This document shows, piece after piece, positions 43,093-51,323 of a stretch of DNA of 64,000 nucleotides (position 1 is the first letter of the stretch; every line of letters starts with the position of its first letter). Source of the DNA: Bradyrhizobium hereditatis (GTDB lineage Bacteria; Pseudomonadota; Alphaproteobacteria; Rhizobiales; Xanthobacteraceae); assembly GCF_020329435.1 (NCBI RefSeq), contig NZ_JAGKJK010000014.1:62001-126000 (forward strand), given 5' to 3'. The notes under the pieces are model-generated. The model was not told the origin of the DNA and searched no databases. It saw nothing but the letters and a program-made list of their open reading frames with translations. Both the position numbers and the translations under genes were made by a program.

Positions 43093-43184
43093 GTCATTGC
43101 CGGGCTTGACCCGGCAACCCATCCTTCTTGAGCAAGAGCGTTTCTTTTCCTGATGGATGCGCGGGTCAGGCCCGCGCATAACGA
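43093..43184. repeat. Palindromic element, GCCCGGGC-like family (copy B2)
   Basis: It starts GTCAT with the hairpin TGCCGGGCTTGACCCGGCA. The inner stem is ACCCATCC / GGATG, and the right hairpin is TGCGCGGGTCAGGCCCGCGCA followed by a degenerate ATAACGAC. It lies between rplS and leuC. Confidence 0.8.
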
Positions 43185-43229
43185 CCCAGGAGCGAACCGC
43201 CAGCCATACATACATAGGCATAGCGCAAC

Positions 43230-43258
43230 AAAAAAGCGCGGGGCAAAACCCCCGCGCC
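43230..43258 (-). terminator. Intrinsic terminator of the rplS operon
   Basis: GCGCGGGG / CCCCGCGC form an 8-bp stem with a CAAAAC loop. Read on the minus strand a TTTTTT run follows. It lies 27 bp after the rplS stop. Confidence 0.93.
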
Positions 43259-43284
43259 TTTCGTCACATCCCGTTCTGGGAAAA

Positions 43285-43665
43285 TTACTCGCCGACGGCG
43301 GCGGCGCGGTCCTGTTTCTCGACGATGCGGGCCGACTTGCCGCGCAGGTTGCGCAGGTAATACAGCTTGGCGCGACGCACTTTGCCGCGGCGCACCACCT
43401 TGATCGAGTCGATCATCGGCGACAGCACGGGGAACACGCGTTCGACGCCTTCGCCGTAGGAAATCTTGCGGACGGTGAAGCTCTCGTTGAGCCCGCCGCC
43501 GGAACGGCCGATGCAGACCCCTTCATAGGCCTGCACGCGGGTGCGCTCGCCTTCGACCACTTTGACGTTGACGATCACGGTGTCGCCGGGGGCGAAATCG
43601 GGAATCGACTTGGTCGCCGACAGTTTATCGAATTGCTCTTTTTCGAGCTGTTGAATGAGGTTCAT
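43285..43665 (-). CDS. rplS: 50S ribosomal protein L19
   Basis: RplS sits at the 30S-50S interface. It has 126 residues, about ten more than the usual 115, with a C-terminal extension (VEKQDRAAAVGE). Motifs: FAPGDTVIVNVKVVEGERTR, QAYEGVCIGRSGGG and VERVFPVLSPMIDSI. GGAG lies 6 bases before the ATG. It is the last gene of the ffh-rpsP-rimM-trmD-rplS block. Confidence 0.96.
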   Translation of the reverse strand: MNLIQQLEKEQFDKLSATKSIPDFAPGDTVIVNVKVVEGERTRVQAYEGVCIGRSGGGLNESFTVRKISYGEGVERVFPVLSPMIDSIKVVRRGKVRRAKLYYLRNLRGKSARIVEKQDRAAAVGE

Positions 43666-43773
43666 TGAAATCTCCATCGGCGGCGCGCCCAGCCTTTCGG
43701 GGGCTGCGCAAACGTCCATCTATCCTGCGCGTGTGCGGATTTGGCGCCCGTATAAGGCATCAAGCCGCGCTTG

Positions 43774-44493
43774 TCACCCTTCTGTCGTGCTTTTTGTGCC
43801 TTTTTGGCCGCCGCGTGCCGCCCACAAATCCGGCCGCCGCGCCCGGGTCAGGGCCTCGGCCTCAGCCCTCCGCCAGGCCGCCACCCCGGCATGATCGCCG
43901 GAGATCAGGATTTCCGGGATAGGCCGGCCCTCGAACTCCTGCGGGCGGGTGTATTGGGGGTATTCCAGTAGTCCCTCGGAAAAGCTTTCGTCCACGCCGG
44001 AAGCCTGTTTGCCCATCACCCCCGGCAATAGCCGCACGCAGGCGTCGATCAGCGCCATCGCGGCGATTTCACCGCCCGACAGCACATAATCCCCGATCGA
44101 GACCTCCTGCAGGTTCCGCGCCTCGATCACCCGCTGGTCAACCCCTTCGAACCGGCCGCAGACGATCAGGGGCCCAGGGCCGGCGGCAAGCTCGGCCACC
44201 AGTGACTGGGTCAATGGCCGACCCCGCGGGCTCATTAGGAGACGCGGCCGATCCTGGCCGACATCAGCTGCATCGATCGCAGCGGCCAGAATATCGGCCC
44301 GTAGCACCATGCCGGGACCGCCGCCGGCAGGGGTGTCGTCGACACTGCGGTGCTTGTCGGTGGCGGACGACCTGATATCGCGCGCCTCCAACTCCCACAG
44401 ACCGCACGTCAGCGCCTTGCCCGCCAGGCTGACGCCGAGCGGCCCGGGAAATATCTTGGGAAATAGCGTGAGGACGGTGGCGCGCCAGGTCAT
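43774..44493 (-). CDS. trmD: tRNA (guanine37-N1)-methyltransferase
   Basis: TrmD methylates G37 of tRNAs with SAM, preventing frameshifting. It has 239 residues. The trefoil-knot SAM site is represented by ICGRFEGVDQR and SIGDYVLSGGEIAAM. DDTPAGGGPGMVLRAD and LEYPQYTRP are family blocks. It starts 10 bp after the rimM stop. Confidence 0.96.
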   Translation of the reverse strand: MTWRATVLTLFPKIFPGPLGVSLAGKALTCGLWELEARDIRSSATDKHRSVDDTPAGGGPGMVLRADILAAAIDAADVGQDRPRLLMSPRGRPLTQSLVAELAAGPGPLIVCGRFEGVDQRVIEARNLQEVSIGDYVLSGGEIAAMALIDACVRLLPGVMGKQASGVDESFSEGLLEYPQYTRPQEFEGRPIPEILISGDHAGVAAWRRAEAEALTRARRPDLWAARGGQKGTKSTTEG

Positions 44494-44503
44494 GTCAAAC
44501 CCA

Positions 44504-45028
44504 TCACGTGAGCGTCGGGGCTTCGTCGCCTTCGATTTCCTGCGGCAGCTCGATCACAACGCGGCCGCCTGCGAGATCGACTATCGGCACTACGGCATTG
44601 GTGAACGGCAATAGCATCGTGGCGCCTGTGGCCGGCGCGATCTCGATGATATCGCCGGCGCCGAAATTATGGATCGCGACCACACGGCCGAGCGGCTCGT
44701 CGGCGGCGTTGACCGCGGCGAGCCCGATCAGATCGGCGTGGTAATATTCATCCTCGTCGGTCTCGGGCAGCCTGTCGCGCGGGACATAGAGTTCGAGGCC
44801 GTTGAGCCGTTCGGCATCATCGCGGGTGGTGATGCCCTTCAGCGTCACCACCAGATGATCCTTGGCCTCGCGGACATGCGTCACCTCGAACTGGCGCGCG
44901 CCGTCTTTGGTCATCAGCGGGCCGTAATCTCGTACGGCCAGCGGATCTTCGGTGAAGGTCCACAGCTTCACCGCGCCGCGCACGCCATGCGCGGCGCCGA
45001 TGCGAGCGACGCAAACTGGTGCTGCCAC
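44504..45028 (-). CDS. rimM: Ribosome maturation factor RimM
   Basis: RimM helps mature the 30S head near S19. It has 174 residues. The N-terminal barrel starts VCVARIGAAHGVRGAVKLWTF. The PRC-barrel C-terminal part includes EYYHADLIGLAAVN and PFTNAVVPIVD. The start is GTG; no strong ribosome binding site is seen. It begins 19 bp after the rpsP stop. Confidence 0.95.
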   Translation of the reverse strand: MAAPVCVARIGAAHGVRGAVKLWTFTEDPLAVRDYGPLMTKDGARQFEVTHVREAKDHLVVTLKGITTRDDAERLNGLELYVPRDRLPETDEDEYYHADLIGLAAVNAADEPLGRVVAIHNFGAGDIIEIAPATGATMLLPFTNAVVPIVDLAGGRVVIELPQEIEGDEAPTLT

Positions 45029-45047
45029 CGTCGTGCGCCGCTAGGAC

Positions 45048-45377
45048 TTACGCCTTCGCGGCGGCTTCGGCGGCCTTGCGCTCCTTGCGCGGCACAGCCT
45101 TTTCCGGGTTGTTGCGCGGCGTGCGCTTGACGATTCCGGCGGCATCCAGGAAGCGGGTCACGCGATCGGACGGCTGCGCGCCCTTGGCGAGCCAGGACTT
45201 CACCTTGTCCATGTCGAGCTTCAGCCGCGCCTCATTGTCCTTCGGCAACAGCGGATTGAAATACCCGAGACGCTCGATGAAGCGGCCGTCGCGGGGAAAG
45301 CGCGAGTCGGCGACGACGACGTGATAGACCGGGCGCTTCTTGGTGCCTGCGCGAGCGAGGCGGATAACGACTGACAT
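45048..45377 (-). CDS. rpsP: 30S ribosomal protein S16
   Basis: RpsP is a 109-residue assembly protein of the small subunit. It starts VVIRLARAGTKKRPVYHVVV and includes SRFPRDGRFIERLGYFNP. The C-terminus is Lys/Ala-rich, as in rhizobia. AGGAG lies 6 bases before the ATG. A 158-bp repeat element separates it from ffh. Confidence 0.97.
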   Translation of the reverse strand: MSVVIRLARAGTKKRPVYHVVVADSRFPRDGRFIERLGYFNPLLPKDNEARLKLDMDKVKSWLAKGAQPSDRVTRFLDAAGIVKRTPRNNPEKAVPRKERKAAEAAAKA

Positions 45378-45455
45378 CTAGTTCTCCTGTTGAATGTAAA
45401 AGTCGATAATCTGAACGGTGTGAATTGGCGTCATTGCCAAGAGCGCTTGCCTCGT

Positions 45456-45613
45456 CCGTCATGCCCCGCCACCGGGTCGCGCGAATGCGCGCCCGATGAC
45501 AGGCTCCGGCGGGGCATCCAGTAATCGCAAGCATTCGCGATTGAACCGAGGAAGCGCGGCGTACTGGATCGTCCGCCCCAGTGCGCAATTGCGCACAAGG
45601 CGGACAATGACGG
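45456..45613. repeat. 158-bp mosaic palindromic element (copy A2)
   Basis: The ends are CCGTCAT and ATGACGG. The left arm CACCGGGTCGCGCGAATGCG and the right arm with GTGCGCAATTGCGCAC are almost identical to those at 10008-10165. The core (ATCCAGTAATCG...GTACTGGATC) differs and appears to be in the opposite orientation relative to the first copy. Confidence 0.85.
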
Positions 45614-45630
45614 CGCGTGTTGGCGCGAGG

Positions 45631-47181
45631 TCATTTCTTCTTCCCCGGAAAGCCGCCCAGGCCCGGCAGCGTCGGCTTGCCGCTGAGGCCGGTGAGGCCC
45701 GGCACGTTCGGCAGGCCCTGGCGCAGGCCGACGGGAAGATCCTTCGGCAGATTCGGCAGGCCGCCCGGCCCGGTGCCGCCCTGCATCTTGTCGGCCAGCG
45801 CCTTCATCTCTTCCGGCGAGGGCGGCTTCATGCCGCCGCCAAAGCCCATCGCCTGCGCGATGCCAGCGAGCGGGCCGCGCTTGCCCGAACCCATCGCCTT
45901 CATCATGTCGGCCATGTTCCGGTGCATCTTCAGGAGCTTGTTGACTTGCTCGACGTTCTGGCCCGCGCCCGCGGCGATGCGCTTCTTGCGGCTGGCCTTG
46001 AGAATGTCGGGGTTCTTGCGCTCGGCCCGCGTCATCGAATCGATGATCGCGACCTGCCGCTTCAGGATCTTGTCGTCGATCCCGGCGGCGGCGATCTGGT
46101 TCTTCATCTTCGCGATGCCGGGCATCATGCCCATCAGGCCGCTGATGCCGCCCATATTCGCCATCTGCAGCAACTGCTCGCGCATGTCGTTGAGGTCGAA
46201 CTGACCCTTGCGCATGCGCTCAGCGGTGCGCGCGGCCTTTTCGGCATCGATATTCGCCGCTGCGCGTTCGACCAGCGAAACCACGTCGCCCATGCCGAGG
46301 ATGCGGCCGGCGATACGGGAGGGGTGAAAATCTTCCAGCGCGTCGGTCTTTTCGCCGGTGCCGATCAGCTTGATCGGCTTGCCGGTGACCGCGCGCATCG
46401 ATAGCGCCGCGCCGCCGCGGCCGTCGCCGTCAACGCGCGTCAGCACAATGCCGGTGAGGCCGACGCGCTGGTCGAACGAGCGCGCGAGATTGACCGCGTC
46501 CTGGCCGGTCAGGGAATCCGCAACCAGCAGCACTTCATGCGGGTTGGCGGCGGCTTTGATCTCGGCCGCCTCGCTCATCATCTCTTCGTCGAGCGTGGTG
46601 CGGCCGGCAGTGTCGAGCAGGACGACATCGTAGCCGCCGAGCTTGCCGGCTTCGAGGGCACGTTTTGCAATTTGTGCCGGCTTCTGGCCGGCGACGATCG
46701 GCAGCGTCGGGATGTCGAGATCGCGACCGAGCACGGCGAGTTGCTCCATCGCCGCCGGGCGGTAAATGTCGAGCGAGGCCATCAGCACCTTGCGCTTGTC
46801 GCGCTGGGTCATGCGGCGAGCGAGTTTTGCGGTGGTGGTGGTTTTGCCGGAGCCCTGCAGGCCTACCATCATGATCGCGACCGGAGGCACCGCATTGACG
46901 TCGATGGTCTGGCCGTCGGAGCCGAGGGTAGCGACCAGTTCGTCATGAACGATCTTGACCACCATCTGGCCGGGCGTGACCGACTTGACCACGGTGGCGC
47001 CAACCGCCTGCTCGCGGACGCGCTCGGTAAAAGTTCTGACGACCTCGAGCGCAACGTCGGCTTCAAGCAGGGCGCGGCGCACCTCGCGCATCGCGGCATC
47101 GACGTCCTTTTCGGTCAGCGCACCGCGCCCCGTCAGACGATCGAAAATCCCACCAAGCCGTTCCGACAGATTGTCGAACAA
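45631..47181 (-). CDS. ffh: Signal recognition particle protein Ffh
   Basis: Ffh binds signal sequences and SRP RNA and, with FtsY, targets membrane proteins. It has 516 residues. The N domain is followed by the G domain with GLQGSGKT (107-114), LDIYRPAAMEQL, DTAGRT and TRVDGDGRGGAALS. The Met-rich M domain includes GLMGMMPGI and AGAGQNVEQVNKLLKM, and a Gly/Pro-rich C-terminal tail follows. The likely start codon is TTG at 47181, supported by AAAGGA 8 bases upstream; no ATG is at the N-terminus. Confidence 0.97.
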   Translation of the reverse strand: MFDNLSERLGGIFDRLTGRGALTEKDVDAAMREVRRALLEADVALEVVRTFTERVREQAVGATVVKSVTPGQMVVKIVHDELVATLGSDGQTIDVNAVPPVAIMMVGLQGSGKTTTTAKLARRMTQRDKRKVLMASLDIYRPAAMEQLAVLGRDLDIPTLPIVAGQKPAQIAKRALEAGKLGGYDVVLLDTAGRTTLDEEMMSEAAEIKAAANPHEVLLVADSLTGQDAVNLARSFDQRVGLTGIVLTRVDGDGRGGAALSMRAVTGKPIKLIGTGEKTDALEDFHPSRIAGRILGMGDVVSLVERAAANIDAEKAARTAERMRKGQFDLNDMREQLLQMANMGGISGLMGMMPGIAKMKNQIAAAGIDDKILKRQVAIIDSMTRAERKNPDILKASRKKRIAAGAGQNVEQVNKLLKMHRNMADMMKAMGSGKRGPLAGIAQAMGFGGGMKPPSPEEMKALADKMQGGTGPGGLPNLPKDLPVGLRQGLPNVPGLTGLSGKPTLPGLGGFPGKKK

Positions 47182-47226
47182 TGCCGTTGTCCTTTTGCCT
47201 TCGCAGGCGCTGCCTTAGCTCACCAC

Positions 47227-47327
47227 CGTCATACCCCGCGAAAGCGGGGTATCCAGTACGCCGCAGCCTCTCGGTTCAAGCGAGCTGCTCTGGGATACTG
47301 GATCACCCGCATTCGCGGGTGATGACG
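47227..47327. repeat. Mosaic palindromic element (copy A3)
   Basis: The ends are CGTCAT and ATGACG. The left arm is ACCCCGCGAAAGCGGGGT, the core ATCCAGTACGCCGCAGCC...GGGATACTGGAT, and the right arm CACCCGCATTCGCGGGTG. It shares its core with 10008-10165 but has different, shorter arms. Confidence 0.88.
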
Positions 47328-47474
47328 ACCTAAATATGCTCTGGCGCGGAACGCCAAAACGATATTCCAAACACTTTCGCGCCCGAGGGCGCATCGCGCT
47401 GTCGGGCGTTGGCCTCCGGTCTCAAGGGCCGGGCGGCGGGTCGAAAAGACAAGCCTTTCCGAGAAAGTGCGTGC

Positions 47475-47503
47475 GTTAAACGCCCGGAAAGGGCGAAAGT
47501 CAA
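47475..47503 (-). promoter_or_regulatory. Candidate sigma-70-type promoter for ffh
   Basis: On the minus strand TTGACT, 17 bases, then TTTAAC. It is about 300 bp upstream of ffh, with element A3 between. Fit to consensus is moderate and the distance is long. The rest of the gap 47182-47674 shows nothing else recognisable, and no SRP RNA gene was found there. Confidence 0.3.
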
Positions 47504-47674
47504 GGAGAAACTGGGCCGAACTGAAGCCGGTCGCAGAGTAACCTATTGGAAATATTGTGCTTCTAGACCGACGCCCAAGGGCGGGTAGTAATCTTGCCGC
47601 AGGTTCCAAGTTGAGGCCGCAAACGCCATATAACGCCCGTGTCATCCGTTTTCTCTGGCCTGTTGTGATTTCCC

Positions 47675-48739
47675 GTGCCCATAACCCGTCGCCGTGTTCT
47701 TGGAGTGCTTGCCGGAGCGGCCGCCGCCGTCGGCATTCCCTCGATCTGGATCAGCAATATGAAGACCTATGACGGCCCCGTTTCCGATCATTTCGACGGG
47801 ACGCGCTTCTTTGATCCCGACGGGGCGCCACCGAAATCGCTGGCCGAGGTGCTGCGCTGGCAATTCGGCGGCGACCGCAAGCGCGCGAGCTGGCCGGACT
47901 GGGTGCCGAATGCGCATAGCGATACGCCGCCGCCGCGGGTTTCCGGCGACAAGGTGCGGCTGTCCTTCGTCGGCCATGTCTCCTGGCTGATCCAGACGCG
48001 CGATCTGAACGTTCTCGTCGATCCCGTATGGTCGACGCGGGCCTCGCCGTTTTCATTCGTCGGCCCGAAGCGGCACAACGATCCCGGCATTGCCTTCGAT
48101 GCGCTGCCGAAGATTGACGTCGTGCTGGTGTCGCACGGCCATTACGATCATCTCGACATTGCGACGCTGTCGAAGCTTACGGAAAAGTTCTCGCCGCGCG
48201 TGATCACGCCGCTCGGCAACGACATCACCATGCGCGATGCGGACTCCGCGATCAAAGCCGAAGGCTTCGATTGGCAGGACCGCGTTGAGCTCGGCAATGG
48301 TATTGCAGTCACGCTGGTGCCGACCCGGCACTGGTCGGCGCGCGGGCTGTTCGACCGCAACAAGGCGCTATGGGCGAGCTTTGTATTGGAGACCCCGGCG
48401 GGAAAACTCTACATCGTCTGCGATTCCGGCTACGGCGAGGGCACGCATTTTCGCCGCGTCGCCGAGAAGCATGGCCCGCTGCGGCTGGCGATCCTGCCGA
48501 TCGGCGCGTACGAGCCGCGCTGGTTCATGAGGGATCAGCATATGAACCCGTCGGATGCAGTGAAGGCCTTTGCTGACTGCGGTGCGCAGGAGGCACTCGC
48601 GCATCATCACGGTACGTTCCAATTGACCGATGAAGCGATCGACGCGCCGGTCAATGCGCTGGCCGACGCGCTGAAAGAGGCGAAGATTCCGCCGGAGCGG
48701 TTCGCGGCGCTGAAGCCGGGGCAGGTGGTGGAGATTTAG
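47675..48739 (+). CDS. Exported MBL-fold metallohydrolase
   Basis: The product is a 354-residue metallo-beta-lactamase fold hydrolase with a twin-arginine-like N-terminus (ITRRRVLGVLAGAA). The metal site VSHGHYDHLD gives H154, H156, D158 and H159, with further His near HW and HH. It resembles the NAPE-PLD/UlaG group of phosphodiesterases or lactonases; the reaction is unknown. The start is GTG at 47675 with no clear ribosome binding site, so it is uncertain. Export is predicted by the Tat-type start. Confidence 0.82.
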   Translation: MPITRRRVLGVLAGAAAAVGIPSIWISNMKTYDGPVSDHFDGTRFFDPDGAPPKSLAEVLRWQFGGDRKRASWPDWVPNAHSDTPPPRVSGDKVRLSFVGHVSWLIQTRDLNVLVDPVWSTRASPFSFVGPKRHNDPGIAFDALPKIDVVLVSHGHYDHLDIATLSKLTEKFSPRVITPLGNDITMRDADSAIKAEGFDWQDRVELGNGIAVTLVPTRHWSARGLFDRNKALWASFVLETPAGKLYIVCDSGYGEGTHFRRVAEKHGPLRLAILPIGAYEPRWFMRDQHMNPSDAVKAFADCGAQEALAHHHGTFQLTDEAIDAPVNALADALKEAKIPPERFAALKPGQVVEI

Positions 48740-48742
48740 GAC

Positions 48743-48825
48743 ATCATTGCGAGGAGCGAAGCGACAAAGCAATCCATCTCTCCGCTTGTGGCGCTATGGA
48801 TTGCTTCGCTTCGCTCGCAATGACG
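48743..48825. repeat. Palindromic element, GTCATTGCGAG family (copy C2)
   Basis: The outer stem is ATCATTGCGAG...CTCGCAATGAC, the inner stem is GCAATCCAT with ATGGATTGC, and the arms are GCGAAGCG-type hairpins. It matches the element at 25641-25724. It lies between the convergent MBL and SIMPL genes. Confidence 0.85.
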
Positions 48826-48829
48826 GATG

Positions 48830-49531
48830 CTACTGTGCTGCCTTGATCGCCCAGGACACGCTCACTGTCACCGATAGTATCTCTTCGCCTGGCACCACCG
48901 GAGCGCCGGCGGCCATCGGGGCTGCCATCTTGCCGCGATGCAGCGGCACGGGCGCGCCTTCCTCGGAAATGTTGATGGGCTCGCCAAGCGTCACCCCGGC
49001 CGCCTTGGCATAAATCTCGGCCTTGCGGCGGGCGTCCGCGATCGCCTTCTCGCGGGCCTCGTCGAGGTGTTTCGACGACTGCGTCACGGTGAAGTTGATG
49101 TTGCCGATATCGTTGGCGCCGGCGCCGACCATAACATCGATCACGCTGGCCACCTTGGTCACGTCGCGGATCTTGACCGTGACGCGGTTGCTGGCGCGGA
49201 AGCTGACGATGCCTGGTGTGCGCTCCGCTGGCTTCGATGACGTGGCGAATTGCGGCTGCAGCATCAGCCGCGAGGTCTGGTAGTCCTTCTCCTCGATGCC
49301 GGCGCCCTTGAGCGCCAGCAGCACCTTGCCCATTGCCGCGTTGTTGGTGTCGGAGGCCTCGCGCGCGGTCTTGGCGTCCGAGGTCACGCCGGCATCGATC
49401 TGCGCCTGATCGGGTGCCACCGATACGTTTGCTTCGCCGGTCACGGAGATCGCTGGCGGCGGCACTGGCTGCGCCAGCGCGGGCGCCGTCAGCAACGCGG
49501 CGGCAACGGCAAGGCCGAACGGGCGTTTCAT
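48830..49531 (-). CDS. Secreted SIMPL-domain protein
   Basis: The product is a 233-residue exported protein of the SIMPL (DUF541) family, with a signal peptide (1-20, ending PALA). Typical blocks are ISVTGEANVSVAPDQA, YQTSRLMLQPQF and ARRKAEIYAKAAGVTLG. The family is periplasmic and linked to oxidative stress in some species; the role is not established. The ATG at 49531 has GAGGT 7 bases upstream, which overlaps the upstream gene stop. Only five bases separate it from the GyrI-like gene, so translation is likely coupled. Confidence 0.88.
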   Translation of the reverse strand: MKRPFGLAVAAALLTAPALAQPVPPPAISVTGEANVSVAPDQAQIDAGVTSDAKTAREASDTNNAAMGKVLLALKGAGIEEKDYQTSRLMLQPQFATSSKPAERTPGIVSFRASNRVTVKIRDVTKVASVIDVMVGAGANDIGNINFTVTQSSKHLDEAREKAIADARRKAEIYAKAAGVTLGEPINISEEGAPVPLHRGKMAAPMAAGAPVVPGEEILSVTVSVSWAIKAAQ

Positions 49532-49536
49532 GCCGA

Positions 49537-50238
49537 TCACCTCAGCGGCACGTATACGTTGATCACCAGCTTGTCTTCCGCCGTCTTCAGGGGATCGGTG
49601 ATGTATTCCTCGATGAAAGTGTCCTTTGCTTCCAATTTCTTGTCGTCGAGGTGGTTGGTGATCGCCTCATAGGTGTTGTCCATGTTGTCGTAGGAGCCGC
49701 GATGGACGAACTTCAGCGCCTTACCCTCAGGCGACTTGCCCATGCTCATGTCCTTGGTCAGGTTCTTGACGTCCTGATCGACGGGGATTTGCGCCAGGAA
49801 CGTGAAGCCGGTGTCGTCGGTCGAGGTGTAGACGATCATCGAATTGCCTGCCGCCTTGATGCCCTGCTTGTCGATCAGGGCGGTCAGCGCCTTGAACGCA
49901 TCGATCAGGGTGTCGAATGCCGCATCCCAATTGGCGGTGCCCTTCATGACCAGCACCTTTTTGGCCTCCAGCGTGAACTCCTCGCCGAAGGGGTCGGCGG
50001 TCTGGACATTGGGAGCGGGGGGAGGCGGCGCGGGCGGCGGAGCTTTTTCGGCCGTGGGGGCGTCCGCCGGGGACTTGGTTTCGGCGGGCGGCGGGACCGG
50101 AGCGGGACTTGGTGCCGCTGACGGGCTCGCTGCGGGAGAGGGGGGCGCCGGCTGTTGCGCCATCACGGTGTTGCCCAGTGCGAACACAACCATGAGGAGC
50201 GCGACCACGGCCGCACGGAAAGTGCTGATACGGTCCAT
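49537..50238 (-). CDS. Secreted GyrI-like (effector-binding) domain protein
   Basis: The product has 233 residues: a signal peptide (about 1-26, ending TVMA), a Pro/Ala-rich linker (30-80), and a C-terminal GyrI-like/AraC effector-binding fold. Blocks seen: LVMKGTANWDAAFDTLIDAF, SMIVYTSTDDTGFTFLAQIPV and YEAITNHLDDKKL. The ATG at 50238 has GGAG upstream. Export of this fold is unusual, since most family members are cytoplasmic. It lies just ahead of the SIMPL gene. The ligand is unknown. Confidence 0.78.
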   Translation of the reverse strand: MDRISTFRAAVVALLMVVFALGNTVMAQQPAPPSPAASPSAAPSPAPVPPPAETKSPADAPTAEKAPPPAPPPPAPNVQTADPFGEEFTLEAKKVLVMKGTANWDAAFDTLIDAFKALTALIDKQGIKAAGNSMIVYTSTDDTGFTFLAQIPVDQDVKNLTKDMSMGKSPEGKALKFVHRGSYDNMDNTYEAITNHLDDKKLEAKDTFIEEYITDPLKTAEDKLVINVYVPLR

Positions 50239-50449
50239 TTGAGGTATTCTCCATCCCACCCTGGCGGCCGCGGTATGTCCCGTTCCACGCCCGCCAGGAC
50301 CGCCGCTGTTTCTAACACGCGAGGCTCGCTTTCGTCCCATGACAGATGCGTCATAGGCCCCTGCTGCCGCGTCGCACTGCCGGTCCGATCATGCTCTAGG
50401 CAATCGGCCATCATTCGCCATATAAGGCAGGCATAAATTGGGAAATTCC

Positions 50450-51322
50450 ATGAGCGCACTGGCCAACCACACGTTTGCCAAGATGAACGGCATCGGCAAC
50501 GAGATTGTCGTGGTGGACCTGCGCGACTCCAAGGCTGCCGTCACGCCGGAAGACGCGCGCGCCGTGGCCTCGCCCGCGGGCGTTCCTTATGACCAATTGA
50601 TGGTATTGCAGCCGCCGCGGCTCTCGGGCACCGAGGCCTTCATCCGCATTTACAACAATGACGGCTCTGAAGCTGGCGCCTGCGGCAACGGCATGCGCTG
50701 TGTGGTGCGCCGCCTGTTCGAGCAGACCGGCCAGACCTCGGTGACCTTCGAGACCCGCGCGGGTCTACTGAATTGCTGGCAGGGCCCGGCGCCCGATCTC
50801 TACACGGTCGACATGGGCGCACCCAAGTTCGGCTGGCAGGATATTCCGCTGGCGGAGGAGTTTCGCGATACCCGCTATATCGAATTGCAGGTCGGGCCGA
50901 TCGATGCGCCGGTCCTGCATTCCCCGTCCGTGGTCTCGATGGGCAATCCGCACGCGATCTTCTGGGTCGAGGACGTCAACGCCTACGATCTCGAGCGCTT
51001 TGGGCCGCTCCTGGAAAATCACCCGATCTTCCCCGAGCGCGCCAACATCACGCTCGCCCATATCGTCGATCGCGACCACATCACGATCCGCACCTGGGAG
51101 CGGGGCGTCGGATTGACCAAGGCGTGCGGCTCGGCGGCCTGCGCGACCGCGGTCGCTGCCGCCCGGTTGAAGCGCGCCAATCGCCGCGTCGAGATCACGC
51201 TGCCCGGCGGCAAGCTTATGATCGAGTGGCGCGAGCGCGACGATCACGTGCTGATGACCGGCACCGCCGACTTCGAATATGAGGGCCGCTTCGATCCCGC
51301 GCTGTTTGCCAGCGTCGCCTAG
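50450..51322 (+). CDS. dapF: Diaminopimelate epimerase
   Basis: DapF converts LL- to meso-diaminopimelate for peptidoglycan and lysine. It has 290 residues. The two catalytic Cys are C78 (ACGNGMRC) and C226 (TKACGSAACATAV). FAKMNGIGNEIVVVD opens the protein. The ATG at 50450 opens the conserved region. mtaB begins one base after the stop, so the two genes are coupled. Confidence 0.96.
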   Translation: MSALANHTFAKMNGIGNEIVVVDLRDSKAAVTPEDARAVASPAGVPYDQLMVLQPPRLSGTEAFIRIYNNDGSEAGACGNGMRCVVRRLFEQTGQTSVTFETRAGLLNCWQGPAPDLYTVDMGAPKFGWQDIPLAEEFRDTRYIELQVGPIDAPVLHSPSVVSMGNPHAIFWVEDVNAYDLERFGPLLENHPIFPERANITLAHIVDRDHITIRTWERGVGLTKACGSAACATAVAAARLKRANRRVEITLPGGKLMIEWRERDDHVLMTGTADFEYEGRFDPALFASVA

Positions 51323-51323
51323 G

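Noticed and set aside
47229..47645. 138-codon frame upstream of ffh
   Set aside because: It crosses a palindromic element and has no family or ribosome binding site.
47328..47674. SRP RNA (ffs) or 6S RNA gene next to ffh
   Set aside because: The conserved SRP domain IV loop was not found; only short hairpins are present.
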